The notes beneath the pieces are model-generated. The model did no database searches. It saw only the letters and a program-made list of their open reading frames with translations, and had not been told where the DNA came from. This document shows, piece after piece, positions 45,483-56,076 of a DNA stretch of 64,000 bases (positions within the stretch are counted from its first letter, which is position 1; each line of letters starts with the position of its first letter). Source of the DNA: Rhodococcus spongiicola (lineage in GTDB: Bacteria > Actinomycetota > Actinomycetes > Mycobacteriales > Mycobacteriaceae). The DNA is taken from assembly GCF_004011835.1 (NCBI RefSeq), contig NZ_RKLN01000001.1, positions 248,001-312,000 of the forward strand, in the 5' to 3' direction. Position numbers and translations under genes: made by a program.

Positions 45483-48098
45483 TCAGACCAGCGGCAGCAC
45501 GGACGTGGGCTCACGAAGGGCGTAGGTCGTCGTCCGCTCCCGAACCGGCCGGCCGATCCCCTCGGCGATGGCCCGCAACTCCTCGACCGTCTTCTCGGAT
45601 CCGTACTGCGATCCGGCCATCCGGGAGATGGTCTCCTCCATCAGCGTGCCGCCCAGATCGTTCGCACCACCCTGGAGCATCGCCTGGGTTCCGGCGACAC
45701 CGAGCTTGACCCAGCTGGTCTGGATGTTGTCGATGCGTCCGTGCAGCATGATCCGCGCCAGCGCGTGCGCCGCCCGGTTGTCGCGGCGCGTGGGTCCCGG
45801 TCGCGACGCCCCCGCCAGGTACAGCGGGGCGCTCTGATGCACGAACGGCAGCAGCACGAACTCGGTGAAACCTCCTGTCTCGTCCTGAATTCCACGGATC
45901 ACCTGCAGGTGGCCGACCCAGTGCCTGGGACTGTCCACGTGGCCGTACATCATCGTCGAACTCGACCGCAGCCCCACCTGGTGCGCGGTGGTGATCACGT
46001 CGATCCACGCCGATGTCGGCAGCTTGCCCTTGGTCAGCACCCACCGCACCTCGTCGTCGAGGATCTCGGCCGCGGTTCCGGGAATCGTGTCGAGCCCGGC
46101 GGCCTTCAGTTCGATGAGCCAATCGCGGATGCTCTGGCCGCTGCGGGAGGCGCCATTGACGACCTCCATCGGGCTGAACGCGTGCACGTGCATCGACGGA
46201 ACGCGCAGCTTGACCGCCCGCACCAAGTCGGCGTACCCGGTGACCGGCAGCTCGGGGTCGATGCCACCCTGCATGCAGACCTCGGTCGCGCCCGCGACAT
46301 GCGCCTCCCATGCTCGGTCGGCGACCTCCTCCGCCGAGAGCGTGTACGCGTCGGCGTCGCCCTTGCGCTGAGCGAAGGCGCAGAACCGGCACCCCGTGTA
46401 GCAGATGTTCGTGAAGTTGATGTTCCTGTTCACGACGTAGGTGACGTCGTCGCCGACAGCGTCCCGGCGCAGCGCGTCCGCGAGCGCGACGACGGCCTCG
46501 AGTCCGGCCCCGTCCGCGGTCGCGAGTGCGAGGTACTCGTCATCGGACAGACCGGCGGGGTCCTTTTCGGCGTGGCGCAACGCCGCGAGGACGTCGGTGC
46601 CGACACGCACCGGGGCGGTTCGACCCAATTCGAGGACCTGTTCCCGCACGGTGTCCCAGTCCCCGAACGCGCTGCCGAGGTCGGACCGGGTCTCGGTGTT
46701 GCGCCCACTGGTGTCGATCTCGGTGTGCAGGTCGACCCGGCCCGACGACGCCCACTCCTCGTCGGGCTCCTGCCACGGCAGCCCCACCGGTTTCACACCC
46801 TCGCGGGCCAGACCGGTATCGGGGTCCGCGAGCGCCCGCACGTGGGCGCCGATCCGCGGGTCGATCCACGGATGTCCGGCCAGCACGTACTGCGGCTGTG
46901 CCGCCGTCCGCTCCACGAGCATGAACCCGGCCTGCGCCGTGATCTCGGCGAGAGTGTCCAGATTGGGCCAAGGTCGTTCGGGATTCACGTGGTCGGGGGT
47001 GAGCGGCGAGACGCCGCCCCAGTCGTCGACGCCGGCCCCGATCAGCGCGAGGCACTCCTCGTGTGAGACCAGATTCGGCGGAGACTGGATCCGCATGCCC
47101 GGACCGAGTAGCAGTCGCGCGACCGCGATGGTCGCGAGGAACTCCTCGAGACTCGCGTCAGGGGCACCTCGCATCGCGGTGTCGGGCTTGGCGAGGAAGT
47201 TCTGCACGATCACTTCCTGCACGTGACCGAAGGCCTTGTGCAGCTTGCGAATCGCCATGATGGAATCGGCGCGCTCGGCGTGCGTCTCGCCGATCCCGAC
47301 CAGGATGCCCGTCGTGAACGGTACCGACAACCTGCCCGCATCGGTCAGCGTCCGAAGCCGAACCTCGGGGTCCTTGTCGGGACTGCCGTAGTGGCACTCC
47401 CCCTTCTCGGTGAACAGCCGCTTCGAGGTGGTCTCGACCATCATTCCCATCGACGGTGCGACGGGCTTGAGGCGCGAGATCTCCTCCCAGCTCATCACGC
47501 CCGGATTCAGGTGCGGCAGCAGGCCCGTCTCCTCGAGCACCCGGATCGCCATCGCTCGGACGTAGTCGAGGGTGGAGTCGTAGCCGCGCTCGTCAAGCCA
47601 CTGCTTCGCCTCTGGCCAACGGTCCTCCGGTCGGTCACCGAGCGTGAACAGTGCCTCCTTGCAACCCATTTCGGCGCCGCGACGAGCGATCTCGAGAACC
47701 TCGTCCGGCTCGAGATACATCCCTTGGCCCGCAGCGCGCAGTTTGCCCGGCACCGTGACGAACGTGCAGTAATGACACTTGTCGCGGCACAGACGGGTCA
47801 GTGGGATGAACACTTTGCGCGAGTACGACACGGTGTTCGGGCGGCCCGCCGAATCCAGGCCCATATCCCGTACGCGCGCGGCCGATGCGCACAGGTCTTC
47901 GAGGTCGGCGCCGCGCGCGTGCAACAGCGTGGTCGCCTCGTCGACGTTCAGCGTCACGCCGTCCCTGGCCCGGCGCAGGACCCGGCGCATCGCAGTCGCG
48001 GACGGAGCCTCGGAGGGGATCTGACGCCCCGGAACCGGCGAGAACGTGGACTGGTCGGGGACATCGCTCGAGTGACTCACCCGTCGATCATGCGCCAC
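45483..48098 (-). CDS. fbiC: FO synthase (bifunctional CofG-CofH)
   Basis: 871-residue double radical-SAM enzyme making 7,8-didemethyl-8-hydroxy-5-deazariboflavin, the chromophore of coenzyme F420. The CofG half has the cluster motif Cys104-x3-Cys108-x2-Cys111; the CofH half has Cys566-x3-Cys570-x2-Cys573. Single-chain fusion is normal in actinobacteria. Start uncertain: GTG 48098 or GTG at 48080, neither with a clear ribosome site. F420 supports many reductases in these organisms. Equivalent to Rv1173. Confidence 0.96.
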   Translation of the reverse strand: MAHDRRVSHSSDVPDQSTFSPVPGRQIPSEAPSATAMRRVLRRARDGVTLNVDEATTLLHARGADLEDLCASAARVRDMGLDSAGRPNTVSYSRKVFIPLTRLCRDKCHYCTFVTVPGKLRAAGQGMYLEPDEVLEIARRGAEMGCKEALFTLGDRPEDRWPEAKQWLDERGYDSTLDYVRAMAIRVLEETGLLPHLNPGVMSWEEISRLKPVAPSMGMMVETTSKRLFTEKGECHYGSPDKDPEVRLRTLTDAGRLSVPFTTGILVGIGETHAERADSIMAIRKLHKAFGHVQEVIVQNFLAKPDTAMRGAPDASLEEFLATIAVARLLLGPGMRIQSPPNLVSHEECLALIGAGVDDWGGVSPLTPDHVNPERPWPNLDTLAEITAQAGFMLVERTAAQPQYVLAGHPWIDPRIGAHVRALADPDTGLAREGVKPVGLPWQEPDEEWASSGRVDLHTEIDTSGRNTETRSDLGSAFGDWDTVREQVLELGRTAPVRVGTDVLAALRHAEKDPAGLSDDEYLALATADGAGLEAVVALADALRRDAVGDDVTYVVNRNINFTNICYTGCRFCAFAQRKGDADAYTLSAEEVADRAWEAHVAGATEVCMQGGIDPELPVTGYADLVRAVKLRVPSMHVHAFSPMEVVNGASRSGQSIRDWLIELKAAGLDTIPGTAAEILDDEVRWVLTKGKLPTSAWIDVITTAHQVGLRSSSTMMYGHVDSPRHWVGHLQVIRGIQDETGGFTEFVLLPFVHQSAPLYLAGASRPGPTRRDNRAAHALARIMLHGRIDNIQTSWVKLGVAGTQAMLQGGANDLGGTLMEETISRMAGSQYGSEKTVEELRAIAEGIGRPVRERTTTYALREPTSVLPLV

Positions 48099-48138
48099 CG
48101 ACCGGGGTGACTGCCACCAGGGTTCTTACGAAGTCTGC

Positions 48139-48351
48139 CTATCCGTGCGGGTAGTCCTCGTCGACGGGCACGCTTCGACGCTGCTCGGCTGCGTCAGCGG
48201 GATCGACTTCGAGCGGCGTCGGCGGTGGTGGTGCCGACTCGTCCTGCTCGTCATCCGTCTCGGCCGGAGTGAGCTGCTCGACGAGGTCGGCCTCGGACAC
48301 GTTCGCGGACACCGGTTCGCCCTCGGTGTTCTCGGTCTCGTATGCAACCAT
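48139..48351 (-). CDS. Small acidic conserved actinobacterial protein
   Basis: 70 residues: MVAYETENTEGEPVSANVSEADLVEQ, an Asp/Glu- and Pro-rich middle, then VPVDEDYPHG (segments given separately). No Cys, His cluster or membrane helix. Start at ATG 48351 with GGGAGG six bases upstream. It lies upstream of fbiC in the same direction (40 bp gap) and divergent from the PH-domain operon. The EADLVEQ and terminal DEDYP blocks are the parts I would expect to be conserved. Function unknown. Confidence 0.75.
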   Translation of the reverse strand: MVAYETENTEGEPVSANVSEADLVEQLTPAETDDEQDESAPPPPTPLEVDPADAAEQRRSVPVDEDYPHG

Positions 48352-48483
48352 CTCGACCACCTCCCGTCTCTGCGCCACTCCTACGGTCCTCAGGGGCATC
48401 CTCCACCATAAGCCACGAGTCGGGCAGGATAAGGTCGTGAGCCTGTGTTCCCTTCTCCCGACTCGACACGATCCGAGCGACCA

Positions 48484-48966
48484 GTGACGATGGCCGACCC
48501 CCAGTGGCGGCCGAGCACCAAGGCCAGGCTGTTGTGGGCGATCAACGCCGCACTTCTGTGGCTCCCGGTGTTCGTGGCCCAGGCCGTGGTCGTAATCATC
48601 GGCTGGTGGCCGGGGTGGGTACCCGGTGCCGTTCTCGCGACCACCATGGTGCTGGCGGTGGTCCACATCCTCGTCGTACCGCTCTGGCGGTACCGGGTGC
48701 ACCGCTGGGAGATCAGCGAAACCGCCGTGTACACCCGGACCGGATGGTTCACCCAGGAGCGTCGGATCGCACCCATCTCGAGGGTGCAGACCGTTGACAC
48801 CGAACGCGGACCAGTCGACCGCATGCTCGGACTCGCCACGGTGACGGTCACGACCGCCTCCTCGGCCGGCGCCGTGCAGATCGTCGCCCTCGATCAGGAA
48901 ACGGCGGATCGCACGGTCGCAAGGCTTACCGAGATTGCAGGAGCGAACGCCGGAGACGCCACGTGA
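48484..48966 (+). CDS. Membrane protein with bacterial PH domain (YdbS-like)
   Basis: 160 residues. Two transmembrane helices (about 13-35 and 40-62), then one bPH_2/DUF304 domain starting YRVHRWEISETAVYTRTGW with the RIAPISRVQTVDTERGPVDRMLGL strand pattern. Start may be GTG 48484 or ATG 48490. The following gene overlaps by 4 bp and has three similar domains, as with YdbS-YdbT pairs in Bacillus, which protect against certain bacteriocins; here function is untested. Confidence 0.85.
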   Translation: MTMADPQWRPSTKARLLWAINAALLWLPVFVAQAVVVIIGWWPGWVPGAVLATTMVLAVVHILVVPLWRYRVHRWEISETAVYTRTGWFTQERRIAPISRVQTVDTERGPVDRMLGLATVTVTTASSAGAVQIVALDQETADRTVARLTEIAGANAGDAT

Positions 48967-50498
48967 GCGTCCCCGTCGAATCGTCCGGAGCGGCAGCCCT
49001 CGCGGCCGAGGAAGAGCAGCCGTGGCTGCGTCTCGACAAGCGGATGCTGATCGTGCATCCAGTTAACGAGATCCTCACGCTGCTGCCGGTCATCGTGGTG
49101 TCGTGGATTCTCGGCAGCAGTAGCGGCAACCACTACTGGGGGCTGATAGCTGTCGCCGCGCTGGTAGCGCACGGCGTGCTGCGTTGGGTCACCACCACCT
49201 ACCGCGTCGGACCCGTGCACGTACAGCTGCGACGCGGGGTGTTCCAGAAGAAGTTGCTCTCGGTCCCGCGCAGCCGCATCCGGTCCGTCGATGTCGAGGC
49301 AGGCGTCATGCATCGGCTACTCGGGCTGGCCGTGCTGCGGATAGGGACCGGAAGGCAAACCACCCGCCACGAAGACCGGTTCGAGCTCAACGCCCTCGAC
49401 GCGTCGCTCGTGCCGGATATGCGCTCCGCACTCCTCGCCGGACGCGGACGCCCCCCGGATGCGGAGGACGACGCGGCACCAGCAGTCGCACAGACCCGCG
49501 AGATCGGGCACTGGTCCGCGTCGTGGGTACGCTACGCCCCGTTCTCCGTCACGGGTCTGATCGCGATCGGCGCCTTCGTCGGCGTGATCTTCCAGTACGG
49601 CCTCCAAGACCGGATCACCGACGCACCTGTATTCACGAACGGCTTCGATTCCGCCGAACAAGCCGGGGCACTCGCCCTCTCCGTTCTCTCGCTGTTCGCG
49701 CTGATCACGCTGTTCGTCGTCGCGAGCGTGCTCGCGAGCGTGCGGTATCTCGTCGTCTACGGAGATATGACCGTCACGGACAACGGTCAGACCCTGCACG
49801 TGAGCCACGGCCTGCTGCGGACGCGACAGACCACGCTCGACCGCGCCCGTCTACGCGGGACGACGCTCAAGCAGCCACTGCTGCTTCGCCTGGTGGGCGG
49901 CGCCGCGCTGGACGCGATCATGACAGGCGTCAGCGCCGAGCACCGCGAGTCCTCGCTGCTGCTACCGCAGAGCCCACGCACCGAGGCAGCCCGCGTGATG
50001 ACGACCGTCCTCGGCGACGACCGACAGGCCGACGCGCCGCTCGTCGCGCACGGACCGGCCGCCCGTCGAAAGCGATACACGCGAGCCCTGTGGCCCGCGG
50101 CGCTCGCCGCCGTGATCGCGGTCGCCGTCCTCGCCACTGGCGGGCACGTGCCGTGGCCCGCATGGGCGGGGGTCGTGGTGCTGGCCGCCGCGGGGGCGAC
50201 GTTGGCGCAGGACCGCTACCGTGGGCTCGGCCACGCGGTGCTGCCGGGCTGGCTGATCACCCGCAGCGGTTCGCTGGACCGCCGACGGCACAGCCTCGAG
50301 GCCGCGGGCATCATCGGGTGGACGGTGCGGCAGACGTTCTTCCAGCGTCGGGCGGGCCTCGCCACGGTCATCGCAGCCACACCCGCGGGCACCGGCCGAT
50401 ACGTCGTTCACGACATTCCCGCCGAGCAGGCGTGGTCGCTTGTCGAGGCCGTGACGCCGGGCGCCGGAGGCATCTGGCTTCGCGCTCAGAAGGACTAG
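48963..50498 (+). CDS. Membrane protein with multiple PH domains (YdbT-like)
   Basis: 511 residues, six predicted helices in three pairs (about 32-75, 188-245, 355-400), each followed by a bPH_2 domain (VGPVHVQLRRGVFQKKLLSV, VTDNGQTLHVSHGLL, LPGWLITRSGSLDRRR). GTG start in a GTGA overlap with the partner gene. Forms a two-protein envelope complex with it by analogy with YdbT. The fold probably binds membrane surface or scaffold proteins. Confidence 0.87.
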   Translation: MSVPVESSGAAALAAEEEQPWLRLDKRMLIVHPVNEILTLLPVIVVSWILGSSSGNHYWGLIAVAALVAHGVLRWVTTTYRVGPVHVQLRRGVFQKKLLSVPRSRIRSVDVEAGVMHRLLGLAVLRIGTGRQTTRHEDRFELNALDASLVPDMRSALLAGRGRPPDAEDDAAPAVAQTREIGHWSASWVRYAPFSVTGLIAIGAFVGVIFQYGLQDRITDAPVFTNGFDSAEQAGALALSVLSLFALITLFVVASVLASVRYLVVYGDMTVTDNGQTLHVSHGLLRTRQTTLDRARLRGTTLKQPLLLRLVGGAALDAIMTGVSAEHRESSLLLPQSPRTEAARVMTTVLGDDRQADAPLVAHGPAARRKRYTRALWPAALAAVIAVAVLATGGHVPWPAWAGVVVLAAAGATLAQDRYRGLGHAVLPGWLITRSGSLDRRRHSLEAAGIIGWTVRQTFFQRRAGLATVIAATPAGTGRYVVHDIPAEQAWSLVEAVTPGAGGIWLRAQKD

Positions 50499-50516
50499 TA
50501 CTGAGCGCGCGAACGA

Positions 50517-50942
50517 TCAGTTCTGTGCGCGCGCGACCATCGTCTCGACCTGTACCCGGAACAGGTACACGCCCGCGGGCAGGACGGCTCCGACGAACAG
50601 CAGCAGTGTCCGCCAGTCCTCGAAGACGAGCACATCGCCGCCGGGTCCACCGATCGTGCAGACAGCGAAGCCGAACAGCCAGCCCAAGAGCGGCGCCGCA
50701 GCGACGAGCACCCGATCGGTGAACTGACGGGCGCCGATGACGAGCAGCAGATTCACCGCCGCGCCAACGAGGATCGACACCGGGAACGGCGCCGTCCCGA
50801 TGTACGCGGGCAGGAACAGGACCGTCAGGACCGCGCACAGGAACCCGTCCAACGTGAGCAGGGCCAACGTCGTGCGGCTTTCTGCGACGCTCGGCGGGGC
50901 TTCGGTGGAGCTCGGATCGGTCACGCTTCGATCATCCGCCAT
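50517..50942 (-). CDS. DUF6113-type integral membrane protein (Rv1171-like)
   Basis: 141 residues with four transmembrane helices (about 28-50, 55-75, 82-102, 108-130). Follows mshB on the same strand with an 11-bp overlap if the ATG at 50942 is used; GTG 50924 would give no overlap. The position next to mshB is conserved in mycobacteria (Rv1171). It has no recognised catalytic motif; a mycothiol-related role would be inference from neighbourhood only. Confidence 0.75.
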   Translation of the reverse strand: MADDRSVTDPSSTEAPPSVAESRTTLALLTLDGFLCAVLTVLFLPAYIGTAPFPVSILVGAAVNLLLVIGARQFTDRVLVAAAPLLGWLFGFAVCTIGGPGGDVLVFEDWRTLLLFVGAVLPAGVYLFRVQVETMVARAQN

Positions 50943-51852
50943 GACCGCTGCCCGCATCACGCTGGGTGGGGAGCGGTGCGGAAACCCCGGCGAACAGGTC
51001 CGCCTCGCGTCCACGCTCGTCGACAGGGCCGGCCTGCCCGCGGACCAGCACGAAGTGCTCCTCGGTCAGGATCGGCTGTACTACGAGGTTGGACAACACG
51101 AAGCCGGAACCCGACGGTGTCACGGCCACCTGAGTCTCGTGGGCCCGCAGGGCCGTCAGCTTCGCCTCCATCACCGTCGAGACGTCCACCGCTGCAGTCA
51201 CTGTGGAATCCGGCACGCTCGGCAACTGGTCCGGTTCGGGCATCGTCCACCCGGCGGGGATCTCGCCGATCCGGGAGAGTCCTGCCTCGAGTGCTCCCTG
51301 CTCAGCGACAGTCCAGTAGAACTTCGCGACCTCCCACGGCGCACCCGCATCGGCGAACGCGGCGGTGCCTGCAGCCTCGACGGCCGCCGTCGTGAATCGG
51401 TGTGTCTGAACGTGATCGGGGTGGCCGTACCCGCCGGCCGGGTCGTAGGTCACCACGACGTGCGGACGCAATTCGCGGATCGCCGCGACCAGCGCGCCCA
51501 CCGCCTCGTCCGGATCGGCGTTCACGAACGCCCGTGGGTTTGCCGACGACGCAGTACCTGCCATACCCGAATCCCGCCAGCGACCGGCGCCACCCAGGAA
51601 TCGGGGCGCGGACGCACCCAACGCCCGCAGCGCACGGGTCAGTTCGAGGATCCGGTAGCCGCCCAGCTGATCGGCGCGGTCGGCGACCAGCCCGGCCCAC
51701 TGGTCACCGATCACCTCACCCTCCTCACCGAGAGTGCAGGTGAGGACCGTGACCTCGGCGCCATCCGAAGCGCAGCGGGCTATCGCGCCACCCGTCGTCA
51801 GCGTCTCGTCGTCGGGATGTGCGTGTACGAACAGGATGCGTCGACCGCTCAC
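50932..51852 (-). CDS. mshB: GlcNAc-Ins deacetylase, mycothiol biosynthesis
   Basis: 306-residue PIG-L/LmbE zinc deacetylase. Metal motif HAHPDDE at 10-16 of the chosen form and HPDHVQTH near 140. Removes acetyl from GlcNAc-Ins, second enzymatic step to mycothiol. Start GTG 51852 preferred because GAGGAAG lies eight bases upstream; GTG codons at 51873 and 51885 lie in the 16-bp repeats. Downstream of lpqW, possibly translationally coupled through those repeats. Confidence 0.94.
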   Translation of the reverse strand: MSGRRILFVHAHPDDETLTTGGAIARCASDGAEVTVLTCTLGEEGEVIGDQWAGLVADRADQLGGYRILELTRALRALGASAPRFLGGAGRWRDSGMAGTASSANPRAFVNADPDEAVGALVAAIRELRPHVVVTYDPAGGYGHPDHVQTHRFTTAAVEAAGTAAFADAGAPWEVAKFYWTVAEQGALEAGLSRIGEIPAGWTMPEPDQLPSVPDSTVTAAVDVSTVMEAKLTALRAHETQVAVTPSGSGFVLSNLVVQPILTEEHFVLVRGQAGPVDERGREADLFAGVSAPLPTQRDAGSGHGG

Positions 51853-51867
51853 CGAACCCGCTTCCTC

Positions 51868-51915
51868 ACTCACTGCACGATCCACTCACTGCATGGTCCA
51901 CTCACTGCAAGATCC
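51868..51915. repeat. Three 16-bp tandem units across the lpqW stop/mshB start junction
   Basis: Units 51868-51883, 51884-51899 and 51900-51915, sharing ACTCACTGCA plus a variable 6-mer. The lpqW stop codon (51904-51902) is in the third unit. On the coding strand each unit carries GCAGTGAGTGGA, that is a TGA stop overlapping a GTG start. Confidence 0.93.
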
Positions 51916-53695
51916 GCGTCCAGGTACCGGCATCCGCGAAGACACCCACCTGAACCGGGCCGGTCAGGTCCACGCGTTCGACGCCCGGTCCCGCCGCGAC
52001 GACGGTGTTGTCCTGCAGCACCGGCAGCACCGCCGCAAGATCCCACAGGCGCGGCTCGGCCTCCGCGATAACTTGCAGCACGTCGCCCTGTCCCCGCAGG
52101 GCCTCGTCGATCGCGGGCTGCAACACCGGATCGCACAGACCCGAGAGGTTGCTCGGAGCCCGTCGCGCGGGCCCCTCTTCCGACGCGACGGTCGGCGACG
52201 ATTCGGAAGTGGTCCCCAACGGCGTCAACGGCAGGCACCCGAAGCGGGACGCAAGAGACGTCGCCGGGTCTCCTCCGGCTCGCTCCCACCCGACCACCGC
52301 GTCGACGGTTCCGGCCGACAGTGCGTCACCGTAGAGATCCTCACCATGCAGCACCTGGACCGCGGCCGCGATGCCAGCGCCGCGCCACAGGTCGGCCACC
52401 GTGTTCGCGACCGCGATGGCCGTGCGGTCGTTTTGCGGTGCACCGATCACCAAGGTCAGCTGGTTGTCCCCGCGCATCAGGCGACCGCGAGTCAGGACCT
52501 CCGGATCTGCCGGGCCCGTCTCGTTCGGCACCGACTGGAATCCGGCCGCCGCCAGTAGGTCCGTCGCCTGCTCACGCGCGAGCGCCTGCGGGGCCGTGGG
52601 TACATAGCCGGGGTCGGAGGGTGCCAGCACCTGAGCGCGCGCCGCCGTCGCCGACGACTGACTGCCGGCACCGACGGTCGCGAGCAGGTTCGCGTCGAGC
52701 AACCCGAGCAGACCCCTGCGGACCCCTACGTCGGCCAGCTGTGCCACCCGGCCGTTGAGCGTCACCGTCAGCACCCGCGGTTGCAGTTCGGTGCCCGTGC
52801 GCACGCCGGGGATCACCGAAAGCTGCGCGAGAGTCCCGGCCCCTCCGTGGACTCGCGCCACCTGTGTGTCACCGGATCGCATGGAATCGGCCAGCTGCGC
52901 CGGCGACCCGCCGCGGCGCATGAGAATCTCGTCGGCCACGGCCGGCGGGCCCCAGAATCGGTCGTTGCGCTCGAGCAGAATCTCGTCCCGGCCGGGGTCG
53001 ACCGACTTTATGTGGAAGAGGCCACCGGACACCGGGATGCTGTCCGACAGTCCCCGCGCGAACCCACCCGGCGAGTCCTTCACCAGGTGCGACGGCAGCA
53101 GGTCGGTGAAAAGCTGGCGCCACGCCGGATATGCCGCCGTGAGCTTGACGGTGACGGTCTTGCCGCCGCCGGACGACTCGACATCTTCGATCAACCCGTA
53201 GCCGGCGGGGTCGACGACCCCGGGCTGACTGATCATCTGCTGCCACAGGTACCGGAAGTCCTCAGCGGCGATCGGCGCGCCGTCGGACCATTGGGCCTCG
53301 TTGCGCAGCTGGTAGACGATCGTCGACGGCGCCTCGGGTGTCGGCGGCTCGAGGGTCGCCGACACCAGAACCGACGGGTCGAGCACCCAGTCCGTGATGC
53401 CCGGGCGTTCCGGGTCGAGCACCGGCCGGAACGGGCTCGGCAGAACGAGCGCACTGACCGCGGAGTTCACGGGCGACTGATCGGCGAGAAGATGCGGATT
53501 GAATCCCGTACCGACGTCGTCGATCGCGACGACCACGGTGTTCCTGGCGGTCACGGTGGTCGTCGGACTGAGGCTGTCCGTGCTCTCGACGGGCGGAGGC
53601 GGATTGGCCGTGCAGGCGGCGGTCAGCAGCACACCGACCGCAACTGCCACGGCAGCGCGGCGCCCTCCAGCCCCCGCATTCCGGTACAGCGCCAC
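51902..53695 (-). CDS. lpqW: LpqW-like lipoprotein (PIM/LAM pathway regulator)
   Basis: 597-residue exported lipoprotein with lipobox LLTAAC and a peptide/nickel-type (DppA-like) substrate-binding fold: VVVAIDDVGTGFNPHL, YQLRNEAQWSDGAPIAAEDFRYLW, GLFHIKSVDPGRDEILLERND. Start GTG 53695 with GGGGAGGA upstream. In mycobacteria LpqW sits near pimE and controls flow of PIM4 between polar PIMs and lipoarabinomannan; pimE is also in this window (56951-58243). It has no adjacent permease genes, which supports the regulator assignment over a transporter subunit. Confidence 0.87.
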   Translation of the reverse strand: MALYRNAGAGGRRAAVAVAVGVLLTAACTANPPPPVESTDSLSPTTTVTARNTVVVAIDDVGTGFNPHLLADQSPVNSAVSALVLPSPFRPVLDPERPGITDWVLDPSVLVSATLEPPTPEAPSTIVYQLRNEAQWSDGAPIAAEDFRYLWQQMISQPGVVDPAGYGLIEDVESSGGGKTVTVKLTAAYPAWRQLFTDLLPSHLVKDSPGGFARGLSDSIPVSGGLFHIKSVDPGRDEILLERNDRFWGPPAVADEILMRRGGSPAQLADSMRSGDTQVARVHGGAGTLAQLSVIPGVRTGTELQPRVLTVTLNGRVAQLADVGVRRGLLGLLDANLLATVGAGSQSSATAARAQVLAPSDPGYVPTAPQALAREQATDLLAAAGFQSVPNETGPADPEVLTRGRLMRGDNQLTLVIGAPQNDRTAIAVANTVADLWRGAGIAAAVQVLHGEDLYGDALSAGTVDAVVGWERAGGDPATSLASRFGCLPLTPLGTTSESSPTVASEEGPARRAPSNLSGLCDPVLQPAIDEALRGQGDVLQVIAEAEPRLWDLAAVLPVLQDNTVVAAGPGVERVDLTGPVQVGVFADAGTWTRILQ

Positions 53696-53803
53696 TATCG
53701 ATCCTCCCCTCCCTGCGAACTCGCACGGCGAGCGGACACCACATCCGTGCACGGTGTACAAGGATTCAGCCTCGCACAGCGCACGAGAAAACCGGTACTC
53801 ACC

Positions 53804-55699
53804 TCAGAGGGCGGCCTTGTCACGAGCCTTCTGGCGAGAGCGCTCACGGGCACGCTCGGTGGCGTTCAGGTGGACCTTGCGTACGCGGATCGCCTCGGGC
53901 GTGACCTCGACGCACTCGTCGCCGGCGCAGAACTCCATGGCCTCTTCGAGACTCAGGGTGATCGGCTTGGCGAGCGTCTCGATGACGTCGGCGGTCGAGG
54001 AGCGCATGTTGGTGAGCTTCTTCTCGCGGGTGACGTTGATGTCGAGGTCCTCGGCGCGCGGGTTGATGCCCACGACGTGGCCCTCGTAGGTGTCCGCGCC
54101 CGGCTCGACGAAGAACGTGCCCCGGTCGGCGAGTTGGATCATCGCGAAAGGCGTCACGGAGCCCGCGCGGTCGGAGACGAGCGACCCGGTGTGGCGGGCG
54201 CGGATCTCGCCGGCCCACGGGCCGTAGCCGTGGGCGACGGCGTTGGCGATGCCCGTGCCGCGGGTCTCGGTGAGGAAGTCGGTCCGGAATCCGATCAGGC
54301 CACGGGCCGGGACGATGAACTCCATCCGCACCCAGCCGGCCCCGTTGTTGGACATCTGGACCATCTTGCCCTTTCGGTTGGCCAGCAGCTGGGTGATCGA
54401 GCCGAGGTGCTCCTCGGGGGCATCGACGGTGAGCTCCTCGAACGGCTCGTGCACCTTGCCGTCAACCATCTTGGTGACCACCTGCGGCTTGCCGACGGTC
54501 AGTTCGAAGCCCTCGCGGCGCATCTGCTCGACGAGGATTGCCAACGCCAGCTCACCGCGGCCCTGCACTTCCCAGGCGTCCGGGCGGCCGATGTCGAGGA
54601 CGCGCAACGACACGTTGCCAACCAGTTCGGAGTCCAGGCGCGACTTGACCATGCGGGCGGTGAGCCGGTGCCCCTTGACCCGGCCGACCAGCGGTGATGT
54701 GTTGGTGCCGATGACCACGGAGATGGCCGGCTCGTCGACGGTGATCGTCGGCAGCGCGACAGGGTTCTCGGTGTCGGCGAGTGTGTCGCCGATCATGATC
54801 TCGGGGATTCCGGCGACGGCGACGATGTCACCGGCGGCAGCGACCTCGCCCGGCTCCCGGTTGACGCCGACCGTCTTCAGCAGCTCGGTGATCTTGACGT
54901 TCTTGATGCCGTCGGCGTGCATCCATGCGACGTTCTGGCCTTTGCGGAGCTCGCCGTTGTGGATGCGGACGAGCGCGAGGCGGCCCAGGAAGTCCGACGC
55001 GTCGAGGTTGGTGACGTGGGCCTGCAGCGGCGCGGCCACGTCACCTTTGGGTGCCGGGACATGGTCCATCAGCACCTGGAACAGCACGTCGAGGTTCTCG
55101 TCGGCCGGAGCCTGACCGTTGTCGGGACGAGTCAGCGACGCACGGCCCTCACGGCCCGATGCGTACAGAACCGGCAGGTCCAGCATCGCCTCGGCCGCCT
55201 CGGCGGCGGTGTCGTCGAGGTCGGATGCCAGGTCGAGCAGCAGATCCTGCGTCTCGGTGACGACCTCCTCGATCCGCGCGTCAGGGCGATCAGTCTTGTT
55301 CACGACGATGATCACCGGCAGCGACGCCGCGAGCGCCTTTCGCAACACGAACCGGGTCTGCGGCAGAGGTCCCTCGGACGCGTCGACGAGCAGCACGACA
55401 CCGTCGACCATCGACAGGCCGCGCTCGACCTCACCACCGAAGTCCGCGTGACCGGGGGTGTCGATGACGTTGATGACGGTGACCGAGCCGTCCGCGTTGT
55501 GACGGTGGACGGCAGTGTTCTTCGCGAGGATGGTGATGCCCTTCTCGCGTTCGAGGTCACCGGAGTCCATGACGCGGTCGACCGGCTCGGCACGCTCGGC
55601 GAAGGCCCCGGACTGGCGCAGCATGGCGTCGACGAGGGTGGTCTTGCCGTGGTCGACGTGCGCGACGATGGCGACGTTACGGAATTTGGTGGTGCTCAC
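53804..55699 (-). CDS. typA: Ribosome-associated GTPase TypA/BipA
   Basis: 631-residue translational GTPase. G1 AHVDHGKTTL, switch II DTPGHADFGGEVER, G4 NKTDRPDARIE, then domain II, and EF-G-like domains with FIVPARGLIGFRTDFLTETRGTG. Binds the ribosome under stress and assists 50S assembly at low temperature in E. coli. GTG start with AGGAG about ten bases upstream. The synteny order (lpqW-typA) matches Rv1166-Rv1165. Confidence 0.97.
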   Translation of the reverse strand: MSTTKFRNVAIVAHVDHGKTTLVDAMLRQSGAFAERAEPVDRVMDSGDLEREKGITILAKNTAVHRHNADGSVTVINVIDTPGHADFGGEVERGLSMVDGVVLLVDASEGPLPQTRFVLRKALAASLPVIIVVNKTDRPDARIEEVVTETQDLLLDLASDLDDTAAEAAEAMLDLPVLYASGREGRASLTRPDNGQAPADENLDVLFQVLMDHVPAPKGDVAAPLQAHVTNLDASDFLGRLALVRIHNGELRKGQNVAWMHADGIKNVKITELLKTVGVNREPGEVAAAGDIVAVAGIPEIMIGDTLADTENPVALPTITVDEPAISVVIGTNTSPLVGRVKGHRLTARMVKSRLDSELVGNVSLRVLDIGRPDAWEVQGRGELALAILVEQMRREGFELTVGKPQVVTKMVDGKVHEPFEELTVDAPEEHLGSITQLLANRKGKMVQMSNNGAGWVRMEFIVPARGLIGFRTDFLTETRGTGIANAVAHGYGPWAGEIRARHTGSLVSDRAGSVTPFAMIQLADRGTFFVEPGADTYEGHVVGINPRAEDLDINVTREKKLTNMRSSTADVIETLAKPITLSLEEAMEFCAGDECVEVTPEAIRVRKVHLNATERARERSRQKARDKAAL

Positions 55700-56076
55700 G
55701 CGGGGCGTTCTCCTGGCTACTTACGGGGACCACGCGAGTTTGGTGTCGCACGGCATGGGCTGCCGTTACGCGCATGCGTGATTCCCATTCGCGACCCCGG
55801 GGCACCGAGCGTCGTGCAGAAGTCACGACATGTGCGCCGACGGAGGGATGGCGGCCAGCGAACACCCTACCCGCCCACGGCTGCGGTTCTCACATCGCTG
55901 CCCACCATCACCACCGCCGACCTGCGGATCGTGATGTGGGCCACCGCTTGCGGGAGTCCTGTCAGTTATCTCACGGTCGCCCTCGGGCCACTGCCCGCGG
56001 CCAACGAATGAGGGTACGCTAACTTCACGCGACAGCGGTCTGGGCGTCGCATTCGAAGGAAGGTCGGGCTCGCCAC
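55700..56076. other. Intergenic region between divergent typA and the Cys/Lys-rich gene
   Basis: 377 bp with no supported gene. TACGCT at 56015-56020 is a possible -10 for the plus-strand small gene, giving about a 50-base leader; TTATCT at 55970-55975 is too far upstream to be its -35. GAAGGAAGG at about 56056-56064 may be the ribosome site. No riboswitch recognised. Confidence 0.4.

Noticed and set aside
48139-48702. Full 187-residue version of the small acidic protein
   Set aside because: The N-terminal 117 codons overlap the divergent PH-domain gene; the ATG at 48351 has a strong ribosome site.
54917-56011. 364-residue plus-strand frame antisense to typA
   Set aside because: Shadow of typA codons; no domain, no start signal, and it runs through the typA promoter region.
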